A stretch of DNA of 32,877 bases from Alphaproteobacteria bacterium. GTDB lineage: Bacteria; Pseudomonadota; Alphaproteobacteria; Rhodobacterales; Rhodobacteraceae. The translations under genes and the position numbers were made by a program. Below the pieces are notes generated by a model that was not told the origin of the DNA, made no database searches, and saw only the letters and a list, made by a program, of their open reading frames with translations. Positions 19,521-30,128 of the stretch are shown here, one piece after another. The stretch lies in the NCBI GenBank assembly GCA_030431935.1, contig JAUIIC010000017.1, positions 1 through 32,877 on the forward strand. The letters run 5' to 3'. Within the stretch, counting starts at the first letter, position 1, and every line of letters starts with the position of its first letter.

Positions 19521-19904
19521 TCAGCTTCCCAGAACGACGACCAGCCCGCACAGGAACATGCCGACCGTCACCGGCCCCCAGAGCAGCCGTTCCGGCCTCG
19601 AGGGCGTGATCAGGTTGGCCACCATGGTCATCGCGGTCAGCGCAAGCGCCAGCCAGCCGGCCCAGGGCGACAGCGGCAGGTCGAGAACGCCCCCGCGCCC
19701 TAGCATCGTCACCGCCATCGCCGCCAAGAGCGCCGCCTGGATGATCGCGGCCTTTCGCAGCTTTGCCGGCAACCGGCCGGGGTTCACCCCGCCCAGCGTC
19801 AGGTGTCCCCAGGGCGCACCCGCCGCCAGGCCAAGCTGCATCCCGAAGGGCGCGGCGGTCAGCAGGGCATAGAGAATTGCGGCAGGAACGATCAGGTTTT
19901 CCAT
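19521..19904 (-). CDS. Small four-TM membrane protein at the end of the liu operon
   Basis: This encodes 127 residues: MENLIVPAAILYALLTAAPFGMQLGLAAGAPWGHLTLGGVNPGRLPAKLRKAAIIQAALLAAMAVTMLGRGG, then two more hydrophobic stretches and LITPSRPERLLWGPVTVGMFLCGLVVVLGS. Four membrane helices are likely. The ORF track lists a 548-residue frame, but most of that is antisense-frame noise through the hydratase and lyase genes; the ATG at 19904 gives a clean membrane protein. It overlaps the 3' end of the hydratase gene by 13 bases, so it is co-translated with it. I recognise no named family and no catalytic motif. Its position suggests a late accessory to the operon, or merely a convenient passenger. 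Confidence 0.75.
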   Translation of the reverse strand: MENLIVPAAILYALLTAAPFGMQLGLAAGAPWGHLTLGGVNPGRLPAKLRKAAIIQAALLAAMAVTMLGRGGVLDLPLSPWAGWLALALTAMTMVANLITPSRPERLLWGPVTVGMFLCGLVVVLGS

Positions 19905-20671
19905 GACGGCACTCGCTTTTCGAAGAAGGCGGCGATTCCCTCGGCCGCCTCGGCACTTTCCCACCGCTTGACGAGAGCGGCGATCGTCGCGTCGATCAAC
20001 GCCGTGTCGATGCGCGGCCCTAGCGCTCGGGCCAGCGCCTTGGCCTCGGCCACGGCGCCGGGGGCACAGGACAGGTAGGGCAGCACCTCGGCCTCGACCG
20101 CGTCGTCGAGTTGCGCCTCTGGCACCGCGCGCGCCAACACGCCGAGGCTGACCGCCTCGCCCGCGTCGAAGCGCCGGCCGGACATGAACACGCGCCGCGC
20201 ATGTGCTTCCCCGAGCCGCGCCAGCACATAGGGCCCGATCGTCGCCGGGATCAGGCCCAGCCGCGTTTCGGTCAGCCCGAACCGCGCCCCGGTGACCCCG
20301 ATGGCGACATCGCAGACACAGGCCATGCCGACCCCGCCACCGAAGGCATGGCCCTGCACACGCCCGATCACCGGCTTCGGCAAGGTGTTGATCGCCTGCA
20401 GCATCCGCGCAAGTTTGCGCGCCTCGGCCCCGCGCGTGGCGGCGTCCGCGTGCTGCTGTTCGCGCATCCAGCCCAGGTCGCCGCCCGCGCAAAAGCTTTC
20501 GCCGGTGCCGGTCAGGATCACCGCGCGCACCGCGGCGTCGCGGCCAAGCGCGTCCATCGCCGCCGTGATCTCCTCGATCATCGCCGAGGAGAGGGCGTTG
20601 TGCCGCTCCGGTCGGTGAAGCGCGAGGGTCGCGACCCCGCGCCCGTCGATGCCAAGCCTGATCGTTTCCAT
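19892..20671 (-). CDS. liuC: 3-methylglutaconyl-CoA hydratase (enoyl-CoA hydratase/isomerase family)
   Basis: This 259-residue crotonase-fold enzyme probably hydrates 3-methylglutaconyl-CoA to HMG-CoA in leucine breakdown. The CoA/oxyanion loop is ESFCAGGDLGWMREQ and the second oxyanion/catalytic region is GHAFGGGVGMACVCDVAIGVTGARFGLTETRLGLIPATIGPYVLARLG; the GLIPATIGPYV stretch is typical of methylglutaconyl-CoA hydratases. The N-terminus is METIRLGIDGRGVATLALHRPERHNALSSAM. The ORF track extends it upstream to 404 residues through the lyase gene; the ATG at 20671 has GGAAG before it and fits the family. An 86-base gap without visible signals separates it from the lyase gene. The substrate is assigned mostly from operon context. 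Confidence 0.9.
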   Translation of the reverse strand: METIRLGIDGRGVATLALHRPERHNALSSAMIEEITAAMDALGRDAAVRAVILTGTGESFCAGGDLGWMREQQHADAATRGAEARKLARMLQAINTLPKPVIGRVQGHAFGGGVGMACVCDVAIGVTGARFGLTETRLGLIPATIGPYVLARLGEAHARRVFMSGRRFDAGEAVSLGVLARAVPEAQLDDAVEAEVLPYLSCAPGAVAEAKALARALGPRIDTALIDATIAALVKRWESAEAAEGIAAFFEKRVPSWKT

Positions 20672-20757
20672 GTCTTCCGTTGTGTGCCCCCGCCCCGCGG
20701 AGTGCAAGACTTTCGGCGTCCTCCGCCTCGGCTCGCCCGCCCGTCGCGCCCCACGTG

Positions 20758-21609
20758 TCAGGACCGCAGGGCCCGCGCCATGGCGGCGGCGCGCCCCAGA
20801 ACCTCCTGGTCGAGGCCGGTTTCGAAACCGAGGTCGGACAGGTGCCTTGCCACCACCTCGGTCGCGACATTGCCGGCCGCGCCGGGGGCATAAGGGCAGC
20901 CCCCCAGCCCGCCGATCGCCGCGTCGAACACACGCAAGCCGCGCGCCAGCGCCACTTCGACGTTCTCCAGCGCGTGGCCTGCAGTATCGTGGAAATGCCC
21001 GGCCAGCGCCTCTGCGGGCACCACCTCCAGCACCGCATCCAGCATCGCGGCGGTCGCCTCGGGCCGGGCCCGGCCCAGCGTGTCGCCGAGCGAGATCTCG
21101 TAGCATCCCATGTCCAGCAGCGCGGCGGCGACACGGGCCACGCTTCCGGGCGCGGTGGGCCCGTCATAGGGGCAGTCCACGACGCAGGAGACGTATCCGC
21201 GAACTTTCATTTTCGCCTGTTTCGCGCCCTCGAAGACGGGTCCGAACCGCTCGAAGCTTCCCTCTATCGAACAATTTATGTTCGCCTGGGAAAAGCCCTC
21301 GGAGGCCGATCCGAAGACCGCCACCTCGTCCGCAGCTACCGCGATCGCGCCCTCCAGCCCCCGCAGGTTCGGTGTCAGAGCGGCATAGGAGACGCCACGG
21401 GCACGGGTGATCCCCGCCAGCACCTCGGCGCTGTCGGCCATCTGCGGCACCCATTTCGGGCTGACGAAGCTCGCGACCTCGATGCGCCGGAAACCAGCCC
21501 CGGACAGACAGTCAATCAGGGCGATCTTGGCCGCGGTGGGAATGGGGCGCGACTCGTTCTGCAGCCCGTCGCGCGGGCCGACCTCGAATATCTCGGCGCG
21601 CTCACCCAT
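20758..21609 (-). CDS. liuE: Hydroxymethylglutaryl-CoA lyase
   Basis: This 283-residue TIM-barrel lyase of the DRE-TIM family cleaves HMG-CoA to acetoacetate and acetyl-CoA, the last step of leucine degradation. It shows EVGPRDGLQNE (metal and substrate site), ASFVSPKWVPQMADSAEV, YVSCVVDCPYDG, GHFHDTAGHALENV (metal-binding His pair) and the lyase signature GGLGGCPYAPGAAGNVATE with its catalytic-loop cysteine. The ORF track starts 13 codons upstream inside the GST gene; the ATG at 21609 (MGERAEIFEVGPRDGL) fits the family and overlaps the GST stop by eight bases. Confidence 0.96.
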   Translation of the reverse strand: MGERAEIFEVGPRDGLQNESRPIPTAAKIALIDCLSGAGFRRIEVASFVSPKWVPQMADSAEVLAGITRARGVSYAALTPNLRGLEGAIAVAADEVAVFGSASEGFSQANINCSIEGSFERFGPVFEGAKQAKMKVRGYVSCVVDCPYDGPTAPGSVARVAAALLDMGCYEISLGDTLGRARPEATAAMLDAVLEVVPAEALAGHFHDTAGHALENVEVALARGLRVFDAAIGGLGGCPYAPGAAGNVATEVVARHLSDLGFETGLDQEVLGRAAAMARALRS

Positions 21610-22266
21610 CCGGCTGCGTCTCCCAGGGCGGATAGAACTCACGCGCATAGAGCCGGGGGGCGCCCTCGGGCGGCAGCGACGCCGCGAAGGCGGGTCGCGC
21701 AGTTACCCTTCTGTACCAGGCATCCAGATCGGCGAAAAGTTCGATATGTGCAAAGTGGCGCGCCATGTAGATCGCCTGCGCGACCCCGATGTCCGCCGCC
21801 GAGAACCCGCCGTCCAGCAGGTGCGCGCGCCCCTTCAGGCGACCGTTCACCGCGCCATAGCACTTCTCCAGCCGCCGCGCCTCGATCTGCATGACGATGG
21901 GAGAGCGCATGCTGTCCTCGTAGAGGACGACATGCTGCTGGGTCAGCGCCGCGGTGTGCTGGCTGATCGTCTCTGCGAAATGCAGCCAGATCAGCCATTC
22001 GGCGCGCTCCTCCTCGCCCGGCGCGCGTCCGAGGCCCGCGGCGGGGAAGCGGTCGCACAGCACCTCGGCAATGGCGCCGCTTTCCCAGACGATGCGCCCG
22101 TCGATCTCGAGAGCGGGCACGCGCCCGGCCGGGTTCAGCGCAAGGTATTCCGGCGATCTGAGCCTTTTGTCAAAGGGATGCACGACGACATTGAAGTCCG
22201 CGCCGATCTCGTGCAGCAGCCAAAGCGCGCGCATGGACCGGGTTTCGTGGCAATGGTGCAGGCGGA

Positions 22267-22270
<4 letters not shown>
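21602..22270 (-). CDS. Glutathione S-transferase family protein in the leucine operon
   Basis: This 222-residue two-domain GST-fold protein has an N-terminal thioredoxin-like part, IRLHHCHETRSMRALWLLHEIGADFNVVVHPFDKRLRSPEYLALNPAGRVPALEIDGRIVWESGAIAEVLCDRF, with the usual cis-Pro (RVPAL) and ES glutathione-contact pair (WESGAI). The C-terminal helical part contains HLLDGGFSAADIGVAQAIY, the conserved N-capping Asp segment. The start overlaps the mccA stop by four bases (ATGA) and the stop lies inside the lyase start, so it is tightly coupled on both sides. The substrate is unknown; detoxifying reactive unsaturated acyl-CoA or aldehyde by-products is a reasonable inference. Confidence 0.92.
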
Positions 22271-24207
<1,937 letters not shown>

Positions 24208-24232
24208 GACCTGTCCTTCTCCGGCCCGGTCG

Positions 24233-25840
24233 TCACATGCGGAACACGCCGAAGCGTGTCTGCGGGATCGGGGCATTCAACGCCGCGGAAAGCGACAGCG
24301 ACAGGACCTGCCGGGTCCGCCGCGGATCGACAATGCCGTCATCCCAAAGCCGCGCCGAGGCATAGAGCGGGCGCGACTGTTCCTCGAACATCTCCAGCGT
24401 GGGACGCTTGAAGGCGGCCTCTTCCTCGGCGGACCAGCTGCCGCCCGCGCGCTCGATCGCGTCGCGCTTCACGGTGGCCAGCACGCCAGCCGCCTGCGGA
24501 CCGCCCATGACGGATATCCGGCTGTTCGGCCAGGTCCAGAGGAACCTCGGCTGGTAGGCGCGGCCCGCCATGCCATAGTTCCCGGCGCCGAAGCTGCCGC
24601 CGACGATCACGGTGACCTTGGGCACGGCAGTGGTGGCCACCGCGGTCACAAGCTTTGCACCGTGCCGTGCGATGCCCTCGTTCTCGTACTTTCGGCCCAC
24701 CATGAAGCCGGTGATGTTCTGCAGGAACACAAGCGGAATGCCGCGCTGGCTGCACAACTCGACGAAATGCGCGCCCTTCTGCGCGCTTTCGCTGAACAGA
24801 ACCCCGTTGTTGGCGATGATCCCCACCGGGCAGCCCATGACATGGGCAAAGCCCGTGACAAGCGTCTCGCCGAAGCGGGCCTTGAACTCGTCGAGGCGGC
24901 TGCCGTCGACGATGCGGGCGATCACCTCGCGGATGTCATAGGGCGTGGTCAGGCTGGCGGGGACGATGCCCAGGATCTCCTCGGGGTCGCAGGCGGGCTC
25001 CTCGGGGGATTGCCAGCGGACGGTGTCCGGCCTGCTCCGGTTCAGGGCGGCCACGGCCTGCCGGGCCAACGCGAGGGCATGGGCGTCGTCCTCGGCCAGG
25101 TAGTCGGCCACGCCCGACAGCCGCGTGTGGACATCGCCGCCGCCCAGGTCCTCGGCGCTGACGACCTCTCCGGTCGCGGCCCGGACCAGCGGCGGGCCGG
25201 CCAGGAAAATCGTCCCCTGGTCGCGCACGATGATCGAGACGTCGGACATGGCCGGAACATAGGCGCCGCCGGCGGTGCAACTGCCCATTACCACCGCGAT
25301 CTGCGGGATGCCGCGCGCGGACATGTTCGCCTGGTTGTAGAAGATGCGGCCGAAATGATCGCGGTCGGGGAAGACCTCGTCCTGGTTGGGCAGGTTGGCG
25401 CCGCCCGAATCCACCAGATAGACGCACGGCAGCGCGCATTCCGCGGCGATCTCCTGCGCGCGAAGGTGCTTTTTCACCGTCATCGGGTAGTAGGTGCCGC
25501 CCTTCACGGTGGCGTCGTTGCACACCAACATGACCTCTTGCCCATGGACGCGGCCGATGCCGGCGACGAGGCCCGCGCAAGGGGCCGCGCCGTCATAGAG
25601 GCCATGCGCCGCGGTGGCGCCGATCTCGAGGAAGGGCGAACCGGGGTCGAGCAGCGCCGCAACGCGGTCGCGGGGCAGCATCTTGCCGCGCGACAGGTGA
25701 CGGTCGCGCGCCTTGGCGCCCCCACCTTCGGCGGCCTGCGCCGCAGCCCGCGCAACCTCGTCCAGCGCGGCTAGATGCGCGGTTCGGTTGGCCGTGAACT
25801 CGGCCGAACCGGTCAGGACGTGCGAGCGTATGCGGGTCAT
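24233..25840 (-). CDS. liuB: Methylcrotonyl-CoA carboxylase, carboxyltransferase (beta) subunit
   Basis: This 535-residue subunit transfers CO2 from carboxybiotin to 3-methylcrotonyl-CoA. Two crotonase-like halves are visible: [52 protein letters not shown] with [15 protein letters not shown] and [16 protein letters not shown] in the N-half, and [28 protein letters not shown] with [34 protein letters not shown] in the C-half. [14 protein letters not shown] is characteristic of methylcrotonyl-CoA enzymes. The ORF track begins earlier in the preceding gene; the ATG at 25840 gives the expected 535 residues, although no clear Shine-Dalgarno precedes it. Confidence 0.96.
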   Translation of the reverse strand: MTRIRSHVLTGSAEFTANRTAHLAALDEVARAAAQAAEGGGAKARDRHLSRGKMLPRDRVAALLDPGSPFLEIGATAAHGLYDGAAPCAGLVAGIGRVHGQEVMLVCNDATVKGGTYYPMTVKKHLRAQEIAAECALPCVYLVDSGGANLPNQDEVFPDRDHFGRIFYNQANMSARGIPQIAVVMGSCTAGGAYVPAMSDVSIIVRDQGTIFLAGPPLVRAATGEVVSAEDLGGGDVHTRLSGVADYLAEDDAHALALARQAVAALNRSRPDTVRWQSPEEPACDPEEILGIVPASLTTPYDIREVIARIVDGSRLDEFKARFGETLVTGFAHVMGCPVGIIANNGVLFSESAQKGAHFVELCSQRGIPLVFLQNITGFMVGRKYENEGIARHGAKLVTAVATTAVPKVTVIVGGSFGAGNYGMAGRAYQPRFLWTWPNSRISVMGGPQAAGVLATVKRDAIERAGGSWSAEEEAAFKRPTLEMFEEQSRPLYASARLWDDGIVDPRRTRQVLSLSLSAALNAPIPQTRFGVFRM

Positions 25841-25859
25841 GGCGTTCGGGCGGGACGCG

Positions 25860-26315
25860 TCAGCGCGACCAGCCGCTCTCCTCCATCTGCAGGTTGCGAA
25901 GGGCGTGCTGGCGCAGGCGGCATTCGGCCAGCGCCGAGGCATAGCCGGTGGTGTCGCGGTCGTCGGCGGCGGCCAGCGCGCAGTCGGCCTCGACGAAGGC
26001 ATCCCAGGCGGCGGCGGCCTCGGCGGCGCCGGGCAGCTCCGGCGGATAGCCCAGGAAATTCAGCCGGTCCTGCCAATAGGCGGCCTCGCCGTTCAGGCAG
26101 GCGGATTCTACGGGCGTCGCCCAGCCGTGGCGGCGCAGGCAATCCTCTGCCGCCGAGCCGATGCAGGCCATGCGCCCGGCGGGATCGGGGGTGGAGCCCA
26201 GGCATTCGTCCAGCACGCCGCCCGACGGGTCAAAGCTGAACTCCTGCGCCGTGGCGGGCGCGGCCAGGGCAATCAGCGCCCCGGCAAGGGCGGCCCGGAT
26301 GGTGAAGACCCTCAT
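25860..26315 (-). CDS. Small exported six-cysteine protein, divergent paralog of its neighbour
   Basis: This 151-residue protein has a signal peptide ([26 protein letters not shown], likely cut after ATA) and six cysteines in the mature part (DECLG, MACIG, EDCLR, SACLN, ADCAL, AECRL). Its spacing parallels the gene just upstream, and both mature proteins begin with a -QE[FL]SFD- stretch, so the two look like a tandem duplication. The C-terminal LprI/DUF1311-like helix is weaker here ([18 protein letters not shown]). Its ATG overlaps the stop of the upstream gene (ATGA). It is periplasmic or secreted. Why it sits between isovaleryl-CoA dehydrogenase and the carboxylase genes is unknown. Confidence 0.8.
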   Translation of the reverse strand: MRVFTIRAALAGALIALAAPATAQEFSFDPSGGVLDECLGSTPDPAGRMACIGSAAEDCLRRHGWATPVESACLNGEAAYWQDRLNFLGYPPELPGAAEAAAAWDAFVEADCALAAADDRDTTGYASALAECRLRQHALRNLQMEESGWSR

Positions 26316-26815
26316 TCCAACCCCGCCTTCTCAAGGTAAAGCGTCTGTTCCGCGGTCATCCGCAGCAGGCAGCCCAGCGTTGCGGGGCCACCCCCCGTGC
26401 CGCCGCCCCACCAGCTGCGTTCATAGGCGCAGGTCGCGTCGCGAAAGGGGATCCAGGCCCGCTGCATGTCGCGCAGGGCGGGCGCCTTGGGGGGCACGCT
26501 GGCCATGCCCTGGAACTGCGCGTCATCGGCGCGTTCGCGGGCCATCAGCCGCTGGTAGGCGGCATTCAGGCGCGCGTCCCACCATTGCAGTTCCCGGTCG
26601 ATGCAGCCGCCCATGCCCACGGTGGTGGACCCCATCGGCGTGGCGTCCATGCAGCGGTTGGCAGAGGTGCCGATGCAGGCGCGTTGCCCCTCGGCATCCG
26701 CGCCGGCCCGGTCGAGACAGGCACGGGTGTGGCGGATGTCGAAGGACAACTCCTGCGCGGTGGCGGGAAGGGCCAGCGCCAGCAGGCAGGCAAGCCCGGT
26801 GAGGCGGGCGATCAT
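26312..26815 (-). CDS. Exported LprI/DUF1311-like protein
   Basis: This 167-residue protein has a signal peptide (MIARLTGLACLLALALPATAQE) and a mature part with six cysteines. CIDRELQWWDARLNAAYQRLMARE followed by LRDMQRAWIPFRDATCAYERSWWGGGTGG matches the pattern of the LprI/DUF1311 family (helix with LNxxYQ, then QRAWIxFRDxxC), some members of which are reported lysozyme inhibitors. The function here is not established. The ORF track version is longer, but its extra N-terminus reads through the dehydrogenase gene; the ATG at 26815 has GGGGTAGGGGGA directly upstream and lies five bases after the dehydrogenase stop. Confidence 0.83.
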   Translation of the reverse strand: MIARLTGLACLLALALPATAQELSFDIRHTRACLDRAGADAEGQRACIGTSANRCMDATPMGSTTVGMGGCIDRELQWWDARLNAAYQRLMARERADDAQFQGMASVPPKAPALRDMQRAWIPFRDATCAYERSWWGGGTGGGPATLGCLLRMTAEQTLYLEKAGLE

Positions 26816-26820
26816 TCCCC

Positions 26821-27984
26821 CTACCCCATCTTCGCCATCAGTTCGCGCCCGATCAGCATGCGCCGGATCTCCGAGGTGCCGGCCCCGATCTCCATCAGCT
26901 TGGCGTCGCGCATGATGCGCGACAGGGGCGAGTCGCTCAGGAACCCCGCGCCGCCCATGGCCTGAACCCCCTGCACTGCCATCTCCATCGCCTTTTCCGA
27001 GGCATAGAGCACGCAACCCGCGGCGTCCTGCCGTGTGACCTCGCCCCGGTCGCAGGCCTTGGCGACCTCGTAGACATAGGCGCGGCAGGCGTTCATCGTC
27101 GAATAGATGTCGGCGATCTTGCCCTGCATCAGCTGGAAGTCCCCGATGCGCTGGCCGAACTGCCGCCGTTCGGCCATGTAGGGCATGATGTGGTCGAGGA
27201 TCGCGGCCATAATGCCGGTGCCGATGCCAGACAGCACCACGCGTTCGTAGTCGAGCCCCGACATCAGCACGCGCACGCCCTTGCCCTCCTCGCCCAGCAC
27301 GTTCTCGAACGGCACCTCCACGTCCTCGAAGATCAGCTCGGCCGTGTTCGAGCCGCGCATCCCCATCTTGTCGAAATGCGGACTGGTCGAGAAGCCGGTC
27401 ATGGATTTCTCGATCAGGAAGGCGGTGATGCCCTTTGATCCCGCGTCTGGGCCCGTCTTGCCGTAGACCACCAGCGTGTCGGCGTCGGGGCCGTTGGTGA
27501 TCCAGTATTTCGTGCCGTTCAGGACGTAGCGGTCGTTCTTCTTCTCGGCGCGCAGCTTCATGCCCACCACGTCAGAGCCCGCGCCGGCCTCGGACATGGC
27601 CAGCGCGCCGACATGGTCGCCGCTGATGAGGCCGGGCAGGTAGCGGCGCTTCTGTTCCTCGGTGCCGTTCAGGCGGATCTGGTTGACGCAGAGGTTGGAA
27701 TGGGCCCCGTAGGACAGGGACACGCTGGCACTGGCGCGCGCGATCTCCTCGACCGCGACGGTGTGCGCGAGATATCCCATCCCCGCGCCGCCATACTCTT
27801 CCTCGACGGTGATGCCGAGCAGGCCGAGATCGCCCATCTCGCGCCAGAGCCCGGCGGGAAAGACGTTCTGCCGGTCGATGTCGGCGGCGATGGGGGCGAC
27901 ACGCTCCTGCGCCCAGCGATGCACCATGTCGCGCAGCTGGGCGATGTCCTCGCCCAGGTCGAAGGTCATCGACGAGGTGAACAT
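26821..27984 (-). CDS. liuA: Isovaleryl-CoA dehydrogenase
   Basis: This 387-residue FAD-dependent acyl-CoA dehydrogenase oxidises isovaleryl-CoA to 3-methylcrotonyl-CoA and passes electrons to ETF. FAD and substrate blocks [19 protein letters not shown] and [22 protein letters not shown] are present, as is the C-terminal [16 protein letters not shown]. The catalytic base is Glu247 in [12 protein letters not shown], the position characteristic of isovaleryl-CoA dehydrogenase rather than the C-terminal Glu of short- and medium-chain enzymes. This supports the specific call. The ATG at 27984 has GGGAG at suitable spacing; an internal ATG at codon 6 is also possible. It is the first gene of the leucine operon. 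Confidence 0.96.
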   Translation of the reverse strand: MFTSSMTFDLGEDIAQLRDMVHRWAQERVAPIAADIDRQNVFPAGLWREMGDLGLLGITVEEEYGGAGMGYLAHTVAVEEIARASASVSLSYGAHSNLCVNQIRLNGTEEQKRRYLPGLISGDHVGALAMSEAGAGSDVVGMKLRAEKKNDRYVLNGTKYWITNGPDADTLVVYGKTGPDAGSKGITAFLIEKSMTGFSTSPHFDKMGMRGSNTAELIFEDVEVPFENVLGEEGKGVRVLMSGLDYERVVLSGIGTGIMAAILDHIMPYMAERRQFGQRIGDFQLMQGKIADIYSTMNACRAYVYEVAKACDRGEVTRQDAAGCVLYASEKAMEMAVQGVQAMGGAGFLSDSPLSRIMRDAKLMEIGAGTSEIRRMLIGRELMAKMG

Positions 27985-28007
27985 GGGCAGCTCTCCCGGC
28001 GAATTAT

Positions 28008-28021
28008 TGAACGCTTGTTCA
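28008..28021. promoter_or_regulatory. Palindromic operator candidate upstream of the leucine operon
   Basis: TGAACGCTTGTTCA consists of perfect arms TGAAC/GTTCA around GCTT, in a relatively AT-rich patch (ATTATTGAACGCTTGTTCATTTCTTAT). It lies 24-37 bases before the isovaleryl-CoA dehydrogenase start and overlaps a possible -10-like AATAAT on the minus strand. The size and symmetry fit a TetR-type repressor site; liu/fatty-acid operons in proteobacteria are known to be controlled by LiuR (MerR) or LiuQ/PsrA-like (TetR) regulators. No regulator gene lies in the window. A repressor released by a pathway acyl-CoA is an inference. Confidence 0.6.
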
Positions 28022-28080
28022 TTTCTTATGCCCCGTCGCCCGCGCCGTCAACAGCGCCGTTTGGCAGTCGGCCAGCGGAG

Positions 28081-29292
28081 CTATTCGGCGGCAGCGTTCG
28101 ATTGCCAGACGCCAGAAACTTCGGCCCTGATGATGCGGGCGATCTGGGCGCAGTCGTCCAGGCTGAAGGTGAGGGGCAGGCGCATGTCGACCAGCCCCGC
28201 CAACACCCGGTCCGTCTGGGGCAGCCTGCCCGGCGCCGCGTAGCGCCAATGGGCATAGCGCGAGGTGAAGGCCGCGGGTTCTGCGGCGCCGAACCATTTC
28301 AGCTCGACCCCGCGGGCCTTGCAGCGAGCCACGACATCCTGAACAGCTTCGGGCACCCATCCCGGTAGAAGCACCTGGAAGGATGAGCCGACATAGGCCT
28401 CGGCGGCGGGACGCTCGATGATCTGCAGTCCCGGCGTATCGCGCAGGCCGTCCTCAAGCGCGCGGTAGCGTGCGTTCCACGCGGCGCATTGCGCGTCGAG
28501 CCGACGCAGCTGGGGCCGCAGGATCGCCGCGCGCAGGTTGTCCATCCGGCTGGAGATGTTGGGCACGTCGTAGCGGTGCCGCTCGAACACCTCTGGCCCC
28601 GGTGCCGCGAGGTGCCGTTCGTACAGCATGTAGCTGCCCGACAGGAGAACGGCCCGTGCCGCCAGGTCGGGATCGTCGGTGACAAGAAACCCGCCCTCGC
28701 CCGAATTCATGTGCTTGTAGGTCTGGGTGGAATAGCAGCCCATGACCCCGTGCCGCCCCGAAGGCACGCCGTTCCAGGCCGCCCCCATCGTGTGCGCGCA
28801 GTCCTCGACCACGGGAAGCCCGGCGGCGTCGCAGATCGCCATCAGCCGGTCCATGTCGCAGATGTGCCCGCGCATGTGGCTGAGCAGCAGGCACCGGGCC
28901 CCGGTCGTGACGACCTTCGACGCCAGGTCGTCGAGATCGATCGTCAGCGCCTCGGTGGTCTCCACGAAGACGGGCCGCGCCCCCACGCTGGCGATGGCCC
29001 CGGGCACCGGCGCCAGGGTAAACGCGTTCGACAGGACCACATCGCCGGGCCCGACCCCGAGGGCACGCAGCGCCGTGGACATGGCGGCCCCACCGGACGC
29101 GTTGGCAAGGCAGTAGCGCGCACCGGTATAGGCGGCGAACTCCTGTTCCAGGAGCGCGGTCTCTCCAACCTCGCCGGGCTTGAGGTTGTATCGGTGCAGG
29201 CGGCCATGCCCAAGGACGTCGAGCGCCGCGGCGACGGCCTCTTCGGGGAGCGGTTCCTGCTGGGTGAAAGAGCCTTTGAAGACTTCGGTCAT
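28081..29292 (-). CDS. DegT/DnrJ/EryC1/StrS-family PLP-dependent aminotransferase
   Basis: This 403-residue fold-type I PLP enzyme, of the group that mostly aminates nucleotide-linked or free keto-sugars, shows ANASGGAAMSTALRALGVGPGDVVLSNAFT (PLP phosphate and ring site), PVVEDCAHTMGA with the Asp that contacts the PLP nitrogen (about Asp164), and YSTQTYKHMNSGEGGFLVTDD with the likely Schiff-base lysine (about Lys193). The ORF track starts 38 codons upstream; the ATG at 29292 has a perfect GGAGGT ribosome site and gives MTEVFKGSF. It follows the gph-like gene by 43 bases. No sugar-nucleotide dehydratase or glycosyltransferase is next to it, so the substrate cannot be stated. GlmS and GlmU nearby suggest an amino-sugar link, but they lie on the other strand. 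Confidence 0.9.
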   Translation of the reverse strand: MTEVFKGSFTQQEPLPEEAVAAALDVLGHGRLHRYNLKPGEVGETALLEQEFAAYTGARYCLANASGGAAMSTALRALGVGPGDVVLSNAFTLAPVPGAIASVGARPVFVETTEALTIDLDDLASKVVTTGARCLLLSHMRGHICDMDRLMAICDAAGLPVVEDCAHTMGAAWNGVPSGRHGVMGCYSTQTYKHMNSGEGGFLVTDDPDLAARAVLLSGSYMLYERHLAAPGPEVFERHRYDVPNISSRMDNLRAAILRPQLRRLDAQCAAWNARYRALEDGLRDTPGLQIIERPAAEAYVGSSFQVLLPGWVPEAVQDVVARCKARGVELKWFGAAEPAAFTSRYAHWRYAAPGRLPQTDRVLAGLVDMRLPLTFSLDDCAQIARIIRAEVSGVWQSNAAAE

Positions 29293-29335
29293 GACGCACC
29301 TCCGGTGCCGATGGTGGGACGGCGCGGCACCGGCG

Positions 29336-30007
29336 TCAATCGCGCCCGAGCAGGCCGATGGCGATGTCCGCAAGATCAGCATAGCTTTCAAGATAGGCCT
29401 CGGCATGCAGGCGTTCGATCCCGCGCCCCTCGGGACCGAAGGTTACCAGCACGGCGGGCACTCCGGCGGCCCGCGCGGTCAGCCTGTCGGTTTCGGTGTC
29501 CCCCACCAGGAGAGATCGCGCCAACGATCCGCCCGCCTGCTCGACAGAGGCGACATAGGGCAGCGGGTCGGGCTTGCGCACCGGGAAGGACCCTGCGCCG
29601 ACCAGCGAGGCGAACAGGTCCCTGACCCCCAGCCTGCGGATCAGCGTCTCGGCGAGATCGACGGGCTTGTTGGTGCAGATACCCACGGCGAACCCCTGCG
29701 AGCGCAGGGTCTCGATCGCCTCTGCCGCGCCGGGATAGAGCCGGGTTTCCCGGTCGATCCCTTCGGCGTAGTCGGCCAGCAGCGCGTGGTAGTCGCGGTC
29801 CGCGGTGTCGGTGTCGGGCGCAAGGCCCAGCCGTTCGTATCCAAGCCGAAGCATCGCCCGGCCCCCGTGAAAGGCGGTCAGCTTGTCGGCTTGCGGGTCC
29901 AGCGGGCCGCCAAGCCCCCGCTTGACGAACTGCGCGTTGGCCGCGGCCAGCAGGTCCGCGCTCGTGTCCGCAAGCGTTCCGTCAAGATCGAGGATCACTG
30001 TTCGCAT
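29336..30007 (-). CDS. gph: Phosphoglycolate phosphatase-like HAD hydrolase
   Basis: This 223-residue haloacid-dehalogenase superfamily phosphatase has motif I in VILDLDGTLADTSADLL (nucleophile Asp and general-acid Asp), motif II in VGICTNKPVDLAE (Thr), motif III in FPVRKPDPLPYVAS (Lys), and motif IV in SLLVGDTETDRLTARAAGVP (acidic pair). A cap domain lies between motifs I and II, as in Gph. The reaction would be 2-phosphoglycolate to glycolate, although HAD members of this type can act on other phosphates. The ORF track version is 324 residues; the ATG at 30007 has GGAGTGACC upstream and gives the canonical MRTVILDLDGT start. It diverges from glmU. Confidence 0.88.
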   Translation of the reverse strand: MRTVILDLDGTLADTSADLLAAANAQFVKRGLGGPLDPQADKLTAFHGGRAMLRLGYERLGLAPDTDTADRDYHALLADYAEGIDRETRLYPGAAEAIETLRSQGFAVGICTNKPVDLAETLIRRLGVRDLFASLVGAGSFPVRKPDPLPYVASVEQAGGSLARSLLVGDTETDRLTARAAGVPAVLVTFGPEGRGIERLHAEAYLESYADLADIAIGLLGRD

Positions 30008-30071
30008 GGTCACTCCATCGGCAATGGCTCGCCGGTTTCCGTCGTGGAACCTGCCCCGCCCCATGCTCCAC

Positions 30072-30100
30072 TTGCAGAGTGAGACGAGTTGGGCAATACC
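30072..30100 (+). promoter_or_regulatory. Possible sigma-70-type promoter for glmU-glmS
   Basis: TTGCAG and AATACC are separated by 17 bases in the 121-base divergent region between the gph-like gene and glmU. Each hexamer matches the consensus at about three positions, which is weak, but the spacing and position (start point about 22 bases before the glmU ATG) are right. The region also holds GTGGA...TCCAC, a loose inverted repeat. No other gene is present in it. Confidence 0.35.
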
Positions 30101-30128
30101 CCGAGGCGCCGCAACCCAGAGGAGCCTC

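Noticed and set aside
19521-21167. 548-codon minus-strand frame spanning lyase, hydratase and membrane gene
   Set aside because: Only its last 127 codons look like a protein; the rest is out of frame with two well-supported enzymes.
28038-28062. Direct repeat GCGCCGT-CAACA-GCGCCGT after the DegT gene, considered as a terminator
   Set aside because: The copies are direct, not inverted, and no hairpin with a T-run forms, so it gives no terminator support.
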